This document shows positions 1 through 9,221 of a DNA stretch of 57,910 nucleotides, piece after piece. This stretch comes from an uncultured Acinetobacter sp. (GTDB lineage Bacteria; Pseudomonadota; Gammaproteobacteria; Pseudomonadales; Moraxellaceae). Made by a program: the position numbers and the translations under genes. Every line of letters starts with the position of its first letter. The stretch's first letter is position 1. The stretch spans positions 1 to 57,910 of the forward strand of contig CAJYTY010000048.1 of the NCBI GenBank assembly GCA_913777945.1. The letters run 5' to 3'. Under the pieces are notes generated by a model. The model saw only the letters and a program-made list of their open reading frames with translations, did no database searches and was not told where the DNA came from.

Positions 1-103
1 GTAATTTCGATATTTTTAAAACCTACCAATCAATCCAAGAACCTAACCATTTTAGCCAAATCCTTGTTTATCAACAAGTTTTTATCTGCATCACCGCCGA
101 TGG

Positions 104-137
104 ATGTGCATTCTACAGCATTCCAGACCCAATACAA
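104..137 (-). promoter_or_regulatory. Outward stable-RNA (probable rRNA operon) promoter
   Basis: Read on the minus strand, TTGTAT (132-137) lies 16 bases upstream of TAGAAT (110-115). A GC-richer stretch starting GCACATCC follows. This resembles the rRNA-type promoter at the right end of the window, whose -10 is followed by GCACACATCC. Transcription would run leftwards off the window, so bases 1-103 would be leader. The position downstream of tyrS fits an rRNA operon at this place in Acinetobacter (from memory). The RNA gene itself is not in the window, and a tRNA operon is possible. Confidence 0.6.
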
Positions 138-219
138 CCCCCTTTTTTATTATTTTCTTTTGCATGTTTCTTTTTTCTACAAAATTAGTGTTTTCGTTGT
201 TTTTATCAGCTATTTACGT

Positions 220-257
220 ATAAAAAGCAGACTCATGGCCTGCTTTTTATTTTTTTC
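220..257 (-). terminator. Terminator downstream of tyrS
   Basis: An 11-bp perfect stem (220-230 with 240-250) has a 9-base loop and U-rich arms on both strands. It starts 15 bases past the tyrS stop codon. Confidence 0.75.
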
Positions 258-265
258 ATTGTGAT

Positions 266-1501
<1,236 letters not shown>

Positions 1502-1559
1502 TTATTCAATTTGTGCGATATACTAACATTTTTTCAGCATCTTGCAGGATAAGTTGTAT

Positions 1560-2687
1560 ATGAGCGCGATCTATATTGGTGTAATGACAGGCACGAGCAT
1601 GGATGGTGTTGATATTGTTGCAAGTTCATTTGACCCTTTAACACTACATGCCACGCTGACTGTGCCTTTTGAGCCTGAATTACGTGATGAATTAATGGCT
1701 TTAACGCTTCCTGACGACAATGAAATTGATCGCATGGGTAAAGCAGATGTCGCTTTGGCACAAATGATTGGACATGGCATCAATACGCTGATTGAAAAGA
1801 ACAATTTAGATCGTAATCAAATCAAGGCGATTGGTTCACATGGGCAAACCATTCGCCATCGCCCTGAGCATGGCTTTACCTTACAAATTGCTGATCCAAA
1901 TATCATCACTGAAATTACTCAACTCCCTGTCGTTTCTGATTTTCGTCGTCGTGATATGGCCGCAGGAGGGCAAGGTGCTCCTTTAGTACCAGCTTTTCAT
2001 CAAGCATTGTTTCAGCATGATAGTATCCATCGTGTCATTTTGAATTTAGGCGGTATTGCCAATGTCAGTATGTTGCCTGCAAATGACCTTGACGGTGTTT
2101 ATGGCTTTGATACAGGCCCTGCAAATATGTTAATGGATGCATGGTGTCATCGCCATACAGGACATCCATACGATGAAAATGGCGACTGGGCTGCTTATGG
2201 CCATCCAATACGTTCCCTATTAGATCGACTGCACTCACACGAATACTTTTCGAAAGAACCTCCAAAAAGTACAGGTCGCGAAGACTTTAATATTGATTGG
2301 TTAGATGATCAACTGATCGATTGGCGCAATGATTTAACCTATGACGAACTAGAAGATACGCCTGAAAATATTCAAGCGACCTTACTGAAACTTACCGTAA
2401 GGGCAATTCAAAAAGCAGTCTATCGTTCTAGCATGGAAACAGGCGAACTCTACGTTTGTGGTGGCGGTGCTTATAATTCTTATTTATTGGAACAATTACG
2501 TTGGCGCTTACGCAAACACAATTGGTCAGTACAAACCACGGATGCCCTTGGTTTGGCACCGACATGGGTCGAAGCGACGGCGTTTGCATGGTTAGCCATG
2601 CGTTTCGTTGAACAACTTAGCGGTAATTTACCCGCTGTAACAGGTGCATCAGGTGATCGTATTTTAGGTACGATTACAATGGTATAA
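1560..2687 (+). CDS. anmK: Anhydro-N-acetylmuramic acid kinase
   Basis: Phosphorylates and opens 1,6-anhydro-MurNAc released during cell-wall turnover, giving MurNAc-6-phosphate for peptidoglycan recycling. The N-terminal ATP-binding motif GVMTGTSMDG is at residues 7-16. Further family blocks are the SHGQTIRH segment, GFDTGPANMLMD and the C-terminal VCGGGAYN. At 375 aa it has the usual family length. I choose ATG 1560, with GCAGGA about 10 bases upstream. The frame is open back to a TTG at 1542, which lacks a site of its own. It converges on erpA and shares a bidirectional terminator with it. mpl, another murein-recycling gene, is also in the window at 39165. Confidence 0.96.
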   Translation: MSAIYIGVMTGTSMDGVDIVASSFDPLTLHATLTVPFEPELRDELMALTLPDDNEIDRMGKADVALAQMIGHGINTLIEKNNLDRNQIKAIGSHGQTIRHRPEHGFTLQIADPNIITEITQLPVVSDFRRRDMAAGGQGAPLVPAFHQALFQHDSIHRVILNLGGIANVSMLPANDLDGVYGFDTGPANMLMDAWCHRHTGHPYDENGDWAAYGHPIRSLLDRLHSHEYFSKEPPKSTGREDFNIDWLDDQLIDWRNDLTYDELEDTPENIQATLLKLTVRAIQKAVYRSSMETGELYVCGGGAYNSYLLEQLRWRLRKHNWSVQTTDALGLAPTWVEATAFAWLAMRFVEQLSGNLPAVTGASGDRILGTITMV

Positions 2688-2692
2688 ACAAT

Positions 2693-2723
2693 AAAAAAGC
2701 TTCTCAAATTGAGAAGCTTTTTT
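2693..2723. terminator. Bidirectional terminator between anmK and erpA
   Basis: A near-perfect inverted repeat (2693-2707 with 2709-2723) is built on AAGCTTCTC, with A/T tracts on both flanks. It can stop transcripts from both convergent genes. Confidence 0.85.
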
Positions 2724-2737
2724 ATTATTAGAATCTA

Positions 2738-3073
2738 TTAAATCGAGAAAGATGATCCACAACCGCAAGTTGTCGTTGCATTCGGGTTTTGCACCACAAA
2801 GCGAGAACCTTCCAGTCCTTCAAGATAATCAACCACTGAGCCAACTAAGTATTGATAGCTAAGTGAATCAACTAACATTTTAACGTCGCCATTGGTAAAT
2901 TCAGCATCATCTTCATTAACACTTTCAGCGAAATTAAAACCATAAGAAAAGCCTGAGCATCCACCACCCGTTACATAAACACGTAACATCAAGTCGTTAT
3001 TCCCTTCACTTTCGCGTAATTGGCGAACTTTGTTGGCAGCATTATCTGACAATTCAAGAGCTTGGGCATTCAT
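2738..3073 (-). CDS. erpA: Iron-sulfur cluster insertion protein ErpA (A-type carrier)
   Basis: An A-type carrier that delivers Fe-S clusters to apoproteins. The three cluster-ligand cysteines are present: C39 in GGGCSGF and C103/C105 in TTCGCGSSF near the C-terminus. At 111 aa it has normal length. The start is supported by GAGGA nine bases upstream of the ATG. It is monocistronic, with the terminator of the last binding-protein paralog just upstream and the anmK-shared terminator downstream. IscA is the paralogous alternative, but an isolated locus outside an isc cluster favours ErpA. Confidence 0.93.
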   Translation of the reverse strand: MNAQALELSDNAANKVRQLRESEGNNDLMLRVYVTGGGCSGFSYGFNFAESVNEDDAEFTNGDVKMLVDSLSYQYLVGSVVDYLEGLEGSRFVVQNPNATTTCGCGSSFSI

Positions 3074-3105
3074 GGTAGATATTCCTCAGACTTCAATACG
3101 TCTTT

Positions 3106-3153
3106 CATAAATAAAAGACCCGATATTCAGTATAGCATACTCAATATCGGGTC
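3106..3153 (-). terminator. Terminator after the last binding-protein paralog
   Basis: An 11-bp perfect stem (GACCCGATATT, 3143-3153 with 3117-3127) has a 15-base loop. On the minus strand it is followed by TTTTATTT. The loop contains TATACT, which might double as an erpA promoter -10; that is speculative. Confidence 0.75.
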
Positions 3154-3195
3154 TGTATTTGAAGTTTAAAGTGCGATTAAGGACTTTTTAACAGA

Positions 3196-4200
3196 TTATT
3201 TATAATTCTCTTCCTGTAAAGCACATTCAAAATTTTTGGCATCTTCGCGACAACGGAATTGCCATAACAACTTCATCATACGCTTATCGTAAATTCCTTT
3301 TGCTGTAAGGTTAATACGTGCCTCACGCATTAATTTTTGATAGCCAGGTTTATCAGCAGGAGGTACTTCCATCCAGTATTTTTGTGGAATATCCGCTTTC
3401 ATTTTACCCAAGATACCAAAAGCACGCGGCAATTGTGCCTTCACCCATTCTCTTGATTTTTGACCAAAACCTTCTGGGAATTTATCAGGATGAATAATTA
3501 AGTTACCTGTTACCTGTAAAATTGGATAATTGACAATCGCCCCTTTAGTACCTAAACCTTTGTAAAGTTCTAATGGTTTAAACGCGGCAGCAGGTGCACC
3601 AATGATGTCAACCTGACCATTATTAAATTTAGCACCAAAATTAGTAATATCTGAACTTACAGCTTGAGCACCCACTTGTGAAGCCATAATTTTTTGTGCT
3701 TCATCATAGTCTAAAACCGCAATTTTTTTACCTGCAGCTTTTGCAACAGTATTGATATTACGGTCATTTACTAATAAATATGCATCACCAATCGGAATCA
3801 CACCAGCCACTTCATATTTACCATTCACCATCGCTTTAGCAAAAGTTGGACTGGCTAAACCTTGCATCACTTTTACAGCAAGCTTAAGGTCGGTGATAGC
3901 ACCAATTGCATCTAATGAGCCTGTAAATGGATTGAATTGGCGGCCTCGCATACCTGTGATACTGACGCCATCACATTTCCCTGCTTTAAAATCTTCAGCA
4001 ATTACAGCTTCGTTAGTCGCTACTTTGAGTTCAATATCTGCACCCCAAGTTTTAGCTGCAAGCTGATAATCTTTCATTAATGCATACACATCGCCGCTTT
4101 TGCCTACGATGTCAAATACACACATTGTTTGTTTTGCTTGAGCTGCAACAGAGACAGCTGCTATGCCTGTCGCAAGTAGTAAAGGCTTAAACCATTGCAT
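3196..4200 (-). CDS. Secreted solute-binding-like protein, AdeT1/2 family (array copy 5)
   Basis: A 334-aa exported protein of the family annotated in Acinetobacter as AdeT or 'putative solute-binding protein'. It has a signal peptide ending AAQA before KQ, then the family start CVFDIVGKSG. Central blocks include RGRQFNPFTGS and NFGAKFNNGQVDIIGAPAAA. The C-terminus carries a cysteine pair (FRC, FEC). It is the most divergent of the five tandem copies: MRAR becomes MRGR and the tail is EENYK rather than GE. Start ATG 4200 follows AAGGAAAA; the in-frame ATG at 4218 lacks a site. There is no transmembrane segment beyond the signal and no permease gene nearby, so the ligand and partner are unknown. 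Confidence 0.88.
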   Translation of the reverse strand: MQWFKPLLLATGIAAVSVAAQAKQTMCVFDIVGKSGDVYALMKDYQLAAKTWGADIELKVATNEAVIAEDFKAGKCDGVSITGMRGRQFNPFTGSLDAIGAITDLKLAVKVMQGLASPTFAKAMVNGKYEVAGVIPIGDAYLLVNDRNINTVAKAAGKKIAVLDYDEAQKIMASQVGAQAVSSDITNFGAKFNNGQVDIIGAPAAAFKPLELYKGLGTKGAIVNYPILQVTGNLIIHPDKFPEGFGQKSREWVKAQLPRAFGILGKMKADIPQKYWMEVPPADKPGYQKLMREARINLTAKGIYDKRMMKLLWQFRCREDAKNFECALQEENYK

Positions 4201-4428
4201 ATTATTTTTCCTTTGCATCTATATTGTTTTGTTGCGAAACATTTACGTATATGAAGAGCAACGTTCTATCCTAATAAGGTCTTCAAATGAATATATGTTT
4301 AAATACAGTCGTTTTTAATCTTCCTGATTAAAACATATTTTAAATCTTCTCGATTTCATTTGGTTTTTTTATATGGGTATGATTGCGATATTTCTATATA
4401 AAGACAATGACTTAAATGACAAGCGCTT

Positions 4429-4457
4429 AAAAACAAAAAGCCTAGAAAAATCTAGGC
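4429..4457 (-). terminator. Terminator after array copy 4
   Basis: A 7-bp stem GCCTAGA/TCTAGGC (4440-4446 with 4451-4457) has a 4-base loop. The minus-strand sequence TTTTTGTTTTT follows. It lies 28 bases past the stop of the upstream paralog. Confidence 0.85.
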
Positions 4458-4485
4458 CTTAAGTTACTTTTATAGCATTTGATGA

Positions 4486-5493
4486 TTATTCACCAGGTAA
4501 TGCACATTCAAAGTTCGCTTTGTCTACTGAACAACGTGCTTTCTTCAATACTGACATCATACCAGCATCATAAATACCACGTTTGGTCATTTCTAAACGA
4601 CCATCACGCATTAATTTTTGATATTTTAACTTGTCTTCAGCAGTTAAGTTCATTTTGTATTTTGCTGGGATTTCAGCTTCATAACGTTTGATCATTGCGA
4701 AAGATTTTGGAAGTTGCTTCACAAAATAATCACGAGATTTTTGGCCAAAACCAGCTGGGAATTTCTCTGGGCGTAACACAAGATCCGCAGTCACTTGTAA
4801 TACTGGGAAGTTAAACATTGCACCGTTAGCACCTAAGCCTTTGCTCAACTCTAATGGCTTATATGCATAAGCAGGTGCGCCTACCATATCTACTTGTCCA
4901 TTGTTAAATTTAGCAGCAAAGTTAGAAATATCAGAAAGTACAGCTTGTGCACCTACGCGTTGTACCATAATTTTTTGCGCGTCGTCATAACCCAATACTG
5001 CGAATTTTTTACCCGCTGCTTTTTCGATTGAGTTAATGCTCTTATCACGCACGAAAATATAAGCCGCACCTAATGGAGCAATACCACCAACTTCGTATTT
5101 ATTACCACCAAGGTTAGTTACCATTTTTGCTGCATTACGTTCATCTAGAACATAAGTAATCGCACGTTGAGCGATCTCATTACTTGGCGCACCGCCTAAA
5201 GAGTCAATAGAACCCGCAAACTTATTATATGGACGAGCACGCATTGCTGTCATTGCTACAGCAGCACATTTACCCGCTTTAAAGTTATTATCAGCGACTT
5301 GTTCATCTGTGATTGCAAGAAGGTTTACATCAGCGCCCCAGCCTTTTGCTGCAAGTGCCCAGTCCTGCATCATTTTGTATGATTCACCTGACTTTCCTAA
5401 TAAGTCGAATACACACACATCAATTGCTGCTTGAGTAGAAGCAGATACACCTAAGATTGAAGTTGCTGCAATAGCTAACGCAATTTTTTTCAT
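4486..5493 (-). CDS. Secreted solute-binding-like protein, AdeT1/2 family (array copy 4)
   Basis: A 335-aa paralog with a signal peptide (MKKIALAIAATS... to STQA), then the IDVCVFDLLGKSGES start. The family block MRARPYNKFAGSIDSLGG is present and the C-terminus is ARCSVDKANFECALPGE. Four cysteines are conserved across the array (after the signal, in GKC, and the RC/FEC pair), consistent with two periplasmic disulfides. The chosen start is ATG 5493, eight bases after AGGA; the frame is open upstream to 5562 without a better site. It has its own terminator downstream and a hairpin terminator of the preceding copy upstream, so it is probably transcribed alone. Confidence 0.9.
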   Translation of the reverse strand: MKKIALAIAATSILGVSASTQAAIDVCVFDLLGKSGESYKMMQDWALAAKGWGADVNLLAITDEQVADNNFKAGKCAAVAMTAMRARPYNKFAGSIDSLGGAPSNEIAQRAITYVLDERNAAKMVTNLGGNKYEVGGIAPLGAAYIFVRDKSINSIEKAAGKKFAVLGYDDAQKIMVQRVGAQAVLSDISNFAAKFNNGQVDMVGAPAYAYKPLELSKGLGANGAMFNFPVLQVTADLVLRPEKFPAGFGQKSRDYFVKQLPKSFAMIKRYEAEIPAKYKMNLTAEDKLKYQKLMRDGRLEMTKRGIYDAGMMSVLKKARCSVDKANFECALPGE

Positions 5494-5564
5494 ATTTTTC
5501 ATCCTTCCACAAACTTTATGTTTGTCTCCTTGTTCGAAGCAAATATTAATCATGTTTTTCAAAA

Positions 5565-5590
5565 AAAAATAGAGCTTGTGCTCTATTTTT
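5565..5590. terminator. Hairpin terminator between array copies 3 and 4
   Basis: An 11-bp stem (AAAAATAGAGC, 5565-5575, with 5580-5590) and tetraloop TTGT, with a nine-T run on the minus strand. It can end transcripts of the 5710-6711 gene. A near-identical hairpin occurs at 9088-9113 upstream of the first array gene. Confidence 0.8.
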
Positions 5591-5709
5591 ATGTCAATAA
5601 TGTTTACTTTTTGTCCTGTTTTATCTCATTCACTTATTTTCATAAACATATTTGTTATAAGTCATGACTTTCGTTAATCAATTTATAAATTCAGGAATAA
5701 AAACTATAA

Positions 5710-6711
5710 CTATTCGCCACTCAAAGAACATTCAAAGTTAGTGCGTTCAACCGTACAACGTGCTCGTTTTAGGACGTTCATCATGCTAGCATCGTAGACC
5801 CCTTGTCTGGTCAAATTCATTCGTCCATCACGCAACATTTTTTGATAGCGAATTTTATCTTCACTAGACAACGTAATTCTTTTCGCATTCATACCCGCTT
5901 CTAAGCGCTGTACCATTGCGAAATTACTTGGCAATTTGTTCACGAACCATTGTCGAGATTGGGTACCAAAACCACTTGGGAATTGTCCAGGACGAATAAT
6001 TAAATCCCCCGTGATGTTCACAACTGGAAAATTAAATAATGCGCCATTTGCTAAACCTTTACTAATTTCTAAAGGTTTATATGCATATGCTGGTGCAGCA
6101 ATTACATCAACCTGACCACTATTAAACTTCTTCACAAAATCTGAAATATCAGAGGGTACAGCAACAAGATTTATGCTTTCAACAATCGTTTTTTGCGCTT
6201 GATCATAATGTAAATACGCAAATTTTTTGCCTTTGGCCTTTTCAATCGTATCTAAATTTTTATCACGTACGAAAATATAGGCTAAGCCAACTTGAATAAT
6301 ACCAACAACTTCGTATTTTTCACCATTGGTTGTTGCAGTTAAACGGTGTTGGTTACGCTTATCAAGCACATAAGTAATTGCTTTTTGTGCAATCGCATTG
6401 CTAGTTACCGCGCCTACAGCATCAACAGATCCTGCAAATTTATTATATTTACGAGCACGCATCGACGTCATATAAACCCCGTCACATTTACCCGCATCAA
6501 AATCTTTCTCCGCTTTTTCTTCATCTTGATAAGGGATCAGCTCAACATCAGCTTGCCATGTTTTTGAGGCAAGCTTCCACTCTTCAACAAGTTTGTAAGA
6601 CTCGCCAGCTTTTCCCAATAGATCAAATACACAAATTTCTTGTTTTGCCTGTACAGGAGTGGTCATGACAAATAGAGTCGCAGCACTCAATGCCCAAATT
6701 CCTTTTTTCAT
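5710..6711 (-). CDS. Secreted solute-binding-like protein, AdeT1/2 family (array copy 3)
   Basis: A 333-aa paralog. The signal peptide is MKKGIWALSAATLFVMTT with cleavage after PVQA, and the mature protein starts KQEICVFDLLGKAGES. The blocks MTSMRARKYNKFAGS and KKFNSGQVDVIAAPAYAYKP are clear. The C-terminus is RARCTVERTNFECSLSGE. The start at 6711 follows AAGGGAAAA; upstream in-frame codons to 6774 look non-coding and lack a site. It is closest to copy 2: both have CDGVYMTSMRARKYN or the equivalent and the same C-terminal block. A separate 216-bp leader and a terminator hairpin isolate it from copy 4. Confidence 0.9.
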   Translation of the reverse strand: MKKGIWALSAATLFVMTTPVQAKQEICVFDLLGKAGESYKLVEEWKLASKTWQADVELIPYQDEEKAEKDFDAGKCDGVYMTSMRARKYNKFAGSVDAVGAVTSNAIAQKAITYVLDKRNQHRLTATTNGEKYEVVGIIQVGLAYIFVRDKNLDTIEKAKGKKFAYLHYDQAQKTIVESINLVAVPSDISDFVKKFNSGQVDVIAAPAYAYKPLEISKGLANGALFNFPVVNITGDLIIRPGQFPSGFGTQSRQWFVNKLPSNFAMVQRLEAGMNAKRITLSSEDKIRYQKMLRDGRMNLTRQGVYDASMMNVLKRARCTVERTNFECSLSGE

Positions 6712-6879
6712 CTTGTTTTCCCTTATTTGCTGTTTTTGCATATTTTTCCACCAAATTGAGACAAATATAGTCAAATTCTGCCCAAAAACCTAGTGTATTT
6801 ATCGACATACGTCGGTTTTTTATGTTTTTTTACAAACCACATCACATTTTCACAAATGTTTTTGATGAATATTTTTATG

Positions 6880-6908
6880 GAGTGATCATTTATCAAAAAT
6901 AATCACTC
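6880..6908 (-). terminator. Possible terminator or leader hairpin between array copies 2 and 3
   Basis: A 7-bp stem GAGTGAT/ATCACTC (6880-6886 with 6902-6908) has a 15-base AT-rich loop. It lies 27 bases past the copy 2 stop. There is no clean U-run on the minus strand, so the function is uncertain. Confidence 0.35.
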
Positions 6909-6934
6909 TATTTAACTTACATTACAAAAGCGAA

Positions 6935-7948
6935 TTATTCGCCTCCTAAAGAACACTCAAAACTTGTTCTTTCTACTGTACAACGAGCACGTTTTAATAC
7001 ACTCATCATAATTGGATCGTAGACTCCTTGTTTGGTTAAACGAATACGGCCTTCTCGTAAAATTTTCTGGTAACGCACTTCGTCTTCCTTCGGAAGATTC
7101 AACTTATATTTATTTGGAATCCCATTTTCGAGACGTTTCACTAATGCAAAACTTCTTGGTAATTGATCAACATACCACTCTCTTGATTGTGCAGCAAAAT
7201 TCGCTGGGAATTTCTCTGGACGAATAATCAAATCACCCGTAATGTTGACCACAGGAAACGAAAACATTGCACCACCTTTTGAAATTCCTCGCTCAATTTC
7301 TAAGGGTTTATATGCATAAGCTGGTGAAGCAATCACATCCACCTGATAGCTATTAAATTTTTTAACAAAATCTGAGATTTCAGAAGGCACAGAAACCATT
7401 TCCAAACTATCAACAATCTCTTTTTGTGCAATATCGTATTGCAAATAGGCAAACTTTTTACCCTTTGCCTTTTCGATAGTATTTAAATTGCGGTCGTGTA
7501 CAAATACATATGCCAAACCAAATTGTAAAATACCCGCAACTTCATAATTCTGATTATCGACATTTGCCAATAAACGACGCTTATTTCTCTTGTCCAAAGC
7601 AAAACTAATCGCTTTTTGCGCGACATGATTGCTGGTTACTCCACCAATCGCATCGATCGATCCTGCGAAACGATTATATTTACGAGCACGCATCGAGGTC
7701 ATATAGACAGCATCACATTTGCCAGCCTCAAAATCATTTTGCGCTTTTGCTTCATCTTGATAAGAGAGCAAACGAATATCTGCTTGCCATCCTTTAGCTG
7801 CAATTGCCCATTCTTCAGTAATTTTAAATGTTTCACCTGCTTTACCAAGTAAATCAAATACACATACATTTTGTTTAGCCTGAACTTGACCAGTTGCACT
7901 CATACCCATAAGTGCTAAGCCAGCCAAAACAAACAACCCCTTTTTCAT
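6935..7948 (-). CDS. Secreted solute-binding-like protein, AdeT1/2 family (array copy 2)
   Basis: A 337-aa paralog. The signal peptide MKKGLFVLAGLALMGMSA ends near QVQA, and the mature start is KQNVCVFDLLGKAGET. It shares MTSMRARKYNRFAGSIDAIG and YAYKPLEIERGI with its neighbours, and ends RARCTVERTSFECSLGGE. Start ATG 7948 sits seven bases after AGGA. Only 53 bp separate it from copy 1 upstream, with no terminator-like hairpin between them. Copies 1 and 2 are therefore probably one transcript, unlike copies 3 to 5. Confidence 0.9.
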   Translation of the reverse strand: MKKGLFVLAGLALMGMSATGQVQAKQNVCVFDLLGKAGETFKITEEWAIAAKGWQADIRLLSYQDEAKAQNDFEAGKCDAVYMTSMRARKYNRFAGSIDAIGGVTSNHVAQKAISFALDKRNKRRLLANVDNQNYEVAGILQFGLAYVFVHDRNLNTIEKAKGKKFAYLQYDIAQKEIVDSLEMVSVPSEISDFVKKFNSYQVDVIASPAYAYKPLEIERGISKGGAMFSFPVVNITGDLIIRPEKFPANFAAQSREWYVDQLPRSFALVKRLENGIPNKYKLNLPKEDEVRYQKILREGRIRLTKQGVYDPIMMSVLKRARCTVERTSFECSLGGE

Positions 7949-8001
7949 TTCGTTTTCCTGCAAAAAAAATCAAATTATCAAACACACAAAAAACTAAAAA
8001 A

Positions 8002-9009
8002 TTATTCTCCACCAAGGGTACATTCGAAATTGGTACGTTCCACAGTACAACGCGCACGCTTTAAAACGCTCATCATACTGGCGTCGTAAATCCCCCGTTT
8101 AGTTAAACCAATTCGAGCTTCACGCAAAATTTGCTGATAACGCATTTTGTCTTCATTGCTCAGATTAATTTTATATTTCGCTGGTAGTTCAGCCTCGATT
8201 CTTTGGATTAATGCAAAATTATTATTCAAACGATTCAAGAACCAAGTTCTCGAATTTTGACCAAAGTTGCTTGAGAATTTTTCAGGACGAATAATCAAAT
8301 CCATCGTCATGTTGACAGCTGGAAAAGTAATAATTGCCCCCTCATTTCCCAAACCTTTAAAGAGTTCTAATGGTTTATAGGCATAAGCTGGTGCAGCCAT
8401 AATATCGGCTTGGCCATTGTTAAATTTTTTAGCGATATCGGAAATGTCAGAAAGGACTGCTTGCCCACCAAGGCTTTTAACAACGATTTTTTGTGCTTCA
8501 TCATAGGCGAGAACAGCAAATTTTTTACCTTTGATTTGCTCAATGGTATCCATTTTTTTATCTTTAACGAAAATATAAGCCAGACCAATTTGTGAAATAC
8601 CGACAACTTCGTAGACCTGATTACCTATACTACTGGTCAGACGACGTTGATTACGCTTATCTAAGGCAAAACTAATGGCTTTTTGTGCAATCGCATAACT
8701 CGGTACAGCACCAATCGCATCGACAGAACCTGCAAATTTGTTATAACTACGCGCACGCATAGACGTCATGTATACGCCATCACATTTGCCTTGTTCAAAA
8801 TCATTCTCAGCTTGTGCTTCACTTTGATAGCTAATTAAATGAATGTCAGCGCGCCATGTTTTTGCAGCCAGTGCCCACTCCTCCATGGCTTTGTAGGCTT
8901 CACCAGACTTACCCAATAAATCAAAAACACAAATTGTGGTTGAGGCATTTACCTGAGTGTTTAAACCCAAAAGTAGCATCGCCCCTAATGCAAGAATTCC
9001 ATTCTTCAT
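8002..9009 (-). CDS. Secreted solute-binding-like protein, AdeT1/2 family (array copy 1)
   Basis: A 335-aa paralog and the first gene of the array. The signal peptide is MKNGILALGAMLLLGLN with cleavage near VNA, and the mature protein begins STTICVFDLLGKSGEA. Conserved blocks are MTSMRARSYNKFAGSVDAIGA, SDIAKKFNNGQADIMAAPAYA and the C-terminal RARCTVERTNFECTLGGE. AGGA six bases before ATG 9009 fixes the start. It is divergent from the ABC-F gene at 9222. Family members have been named AdeT, 'RND efflux pump involved in aminoglycoside resistance', but a soluble exported protein of this size cannot itself be an RND pump. Confidence 0.9.
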   Translation of the reverse strand: MKNGILALGAMLLLGLNTQVNASTTICVFDLLGKSGEAYKAMEEWALAAKTWRADIHLISYQSEAQAENDFEQGKCDGVYMTSMRARSYNKFAGSVDAIGAVPSYAIAQKAISFALDKRNQRRLTSSIGNQVYEVVGISQIGLAYIFVKDKKMDTIEQIKGKKFAVLAYDEAQKIVVKSLGGQAVLSDISDIAKKFNNGQADIMAAPAYAYKPLELFKGLGNEGAIITFPAVNMTMDLIIRPEKFSSNFGQNSRTWFLNRLNNNFALIQRIEAELPAKYKINLSNEDKMRYQQILREARIGLTKRGIYDASMMSVLKRARCTVERTNFECTLGGE

Positions 9010-9087
9010 TCATAATCCTGTTTCTATATTTCTAGTCTTGTTACTTATTTTTTCATATAAACTAAATAATAATCTGATTTGAATGAC

Positions 9088-9113
9088 AAAAGTAGAGCTT
9101 TTGCTCTATTTTT
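9088..9113. other. Hairpin upstream of array copy 1, similar to the copy 3/4 terminator
   Basis: Stem GTAGAGC/GCTCTAT with an A/T extension (9088-9098 with 9103-9113) and loop TTTT. It matches the hairpin at 5565-5590 in sequence and in distance to the next start codon (about 79 versus 72 bases). The U-run is better on the plus strand. It may be a relic of a lost sixth copy's terminator, or a leader element. Confidence 0.45.
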
Positions 9114-9221
9114 TTATTGGTAGAATGATTTAATTCGATCAGTTTGATCTGTAATATAAAAATTTGCATTCATGGGCGATCACCTTAAAATGCAGCTATC
9201 TCTTCGCTATTTTGCATACTC

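Noticed and set aside
64..264. Open frame of 66 codons on the plus strand
   Set aside because: It overlaps the stable-RNA promoter and the tyrS terminator, is composed of Phe/Leu-rich AT translation and has no ribosome-binding site.
3196..9009. Naming the five paralogs adeT efflux pumps
   Set aside because: Each is a single-signal-peptide soluble protein of about 335 aa without membrane helices. The efflux name is historical and unsupported by the sequence.
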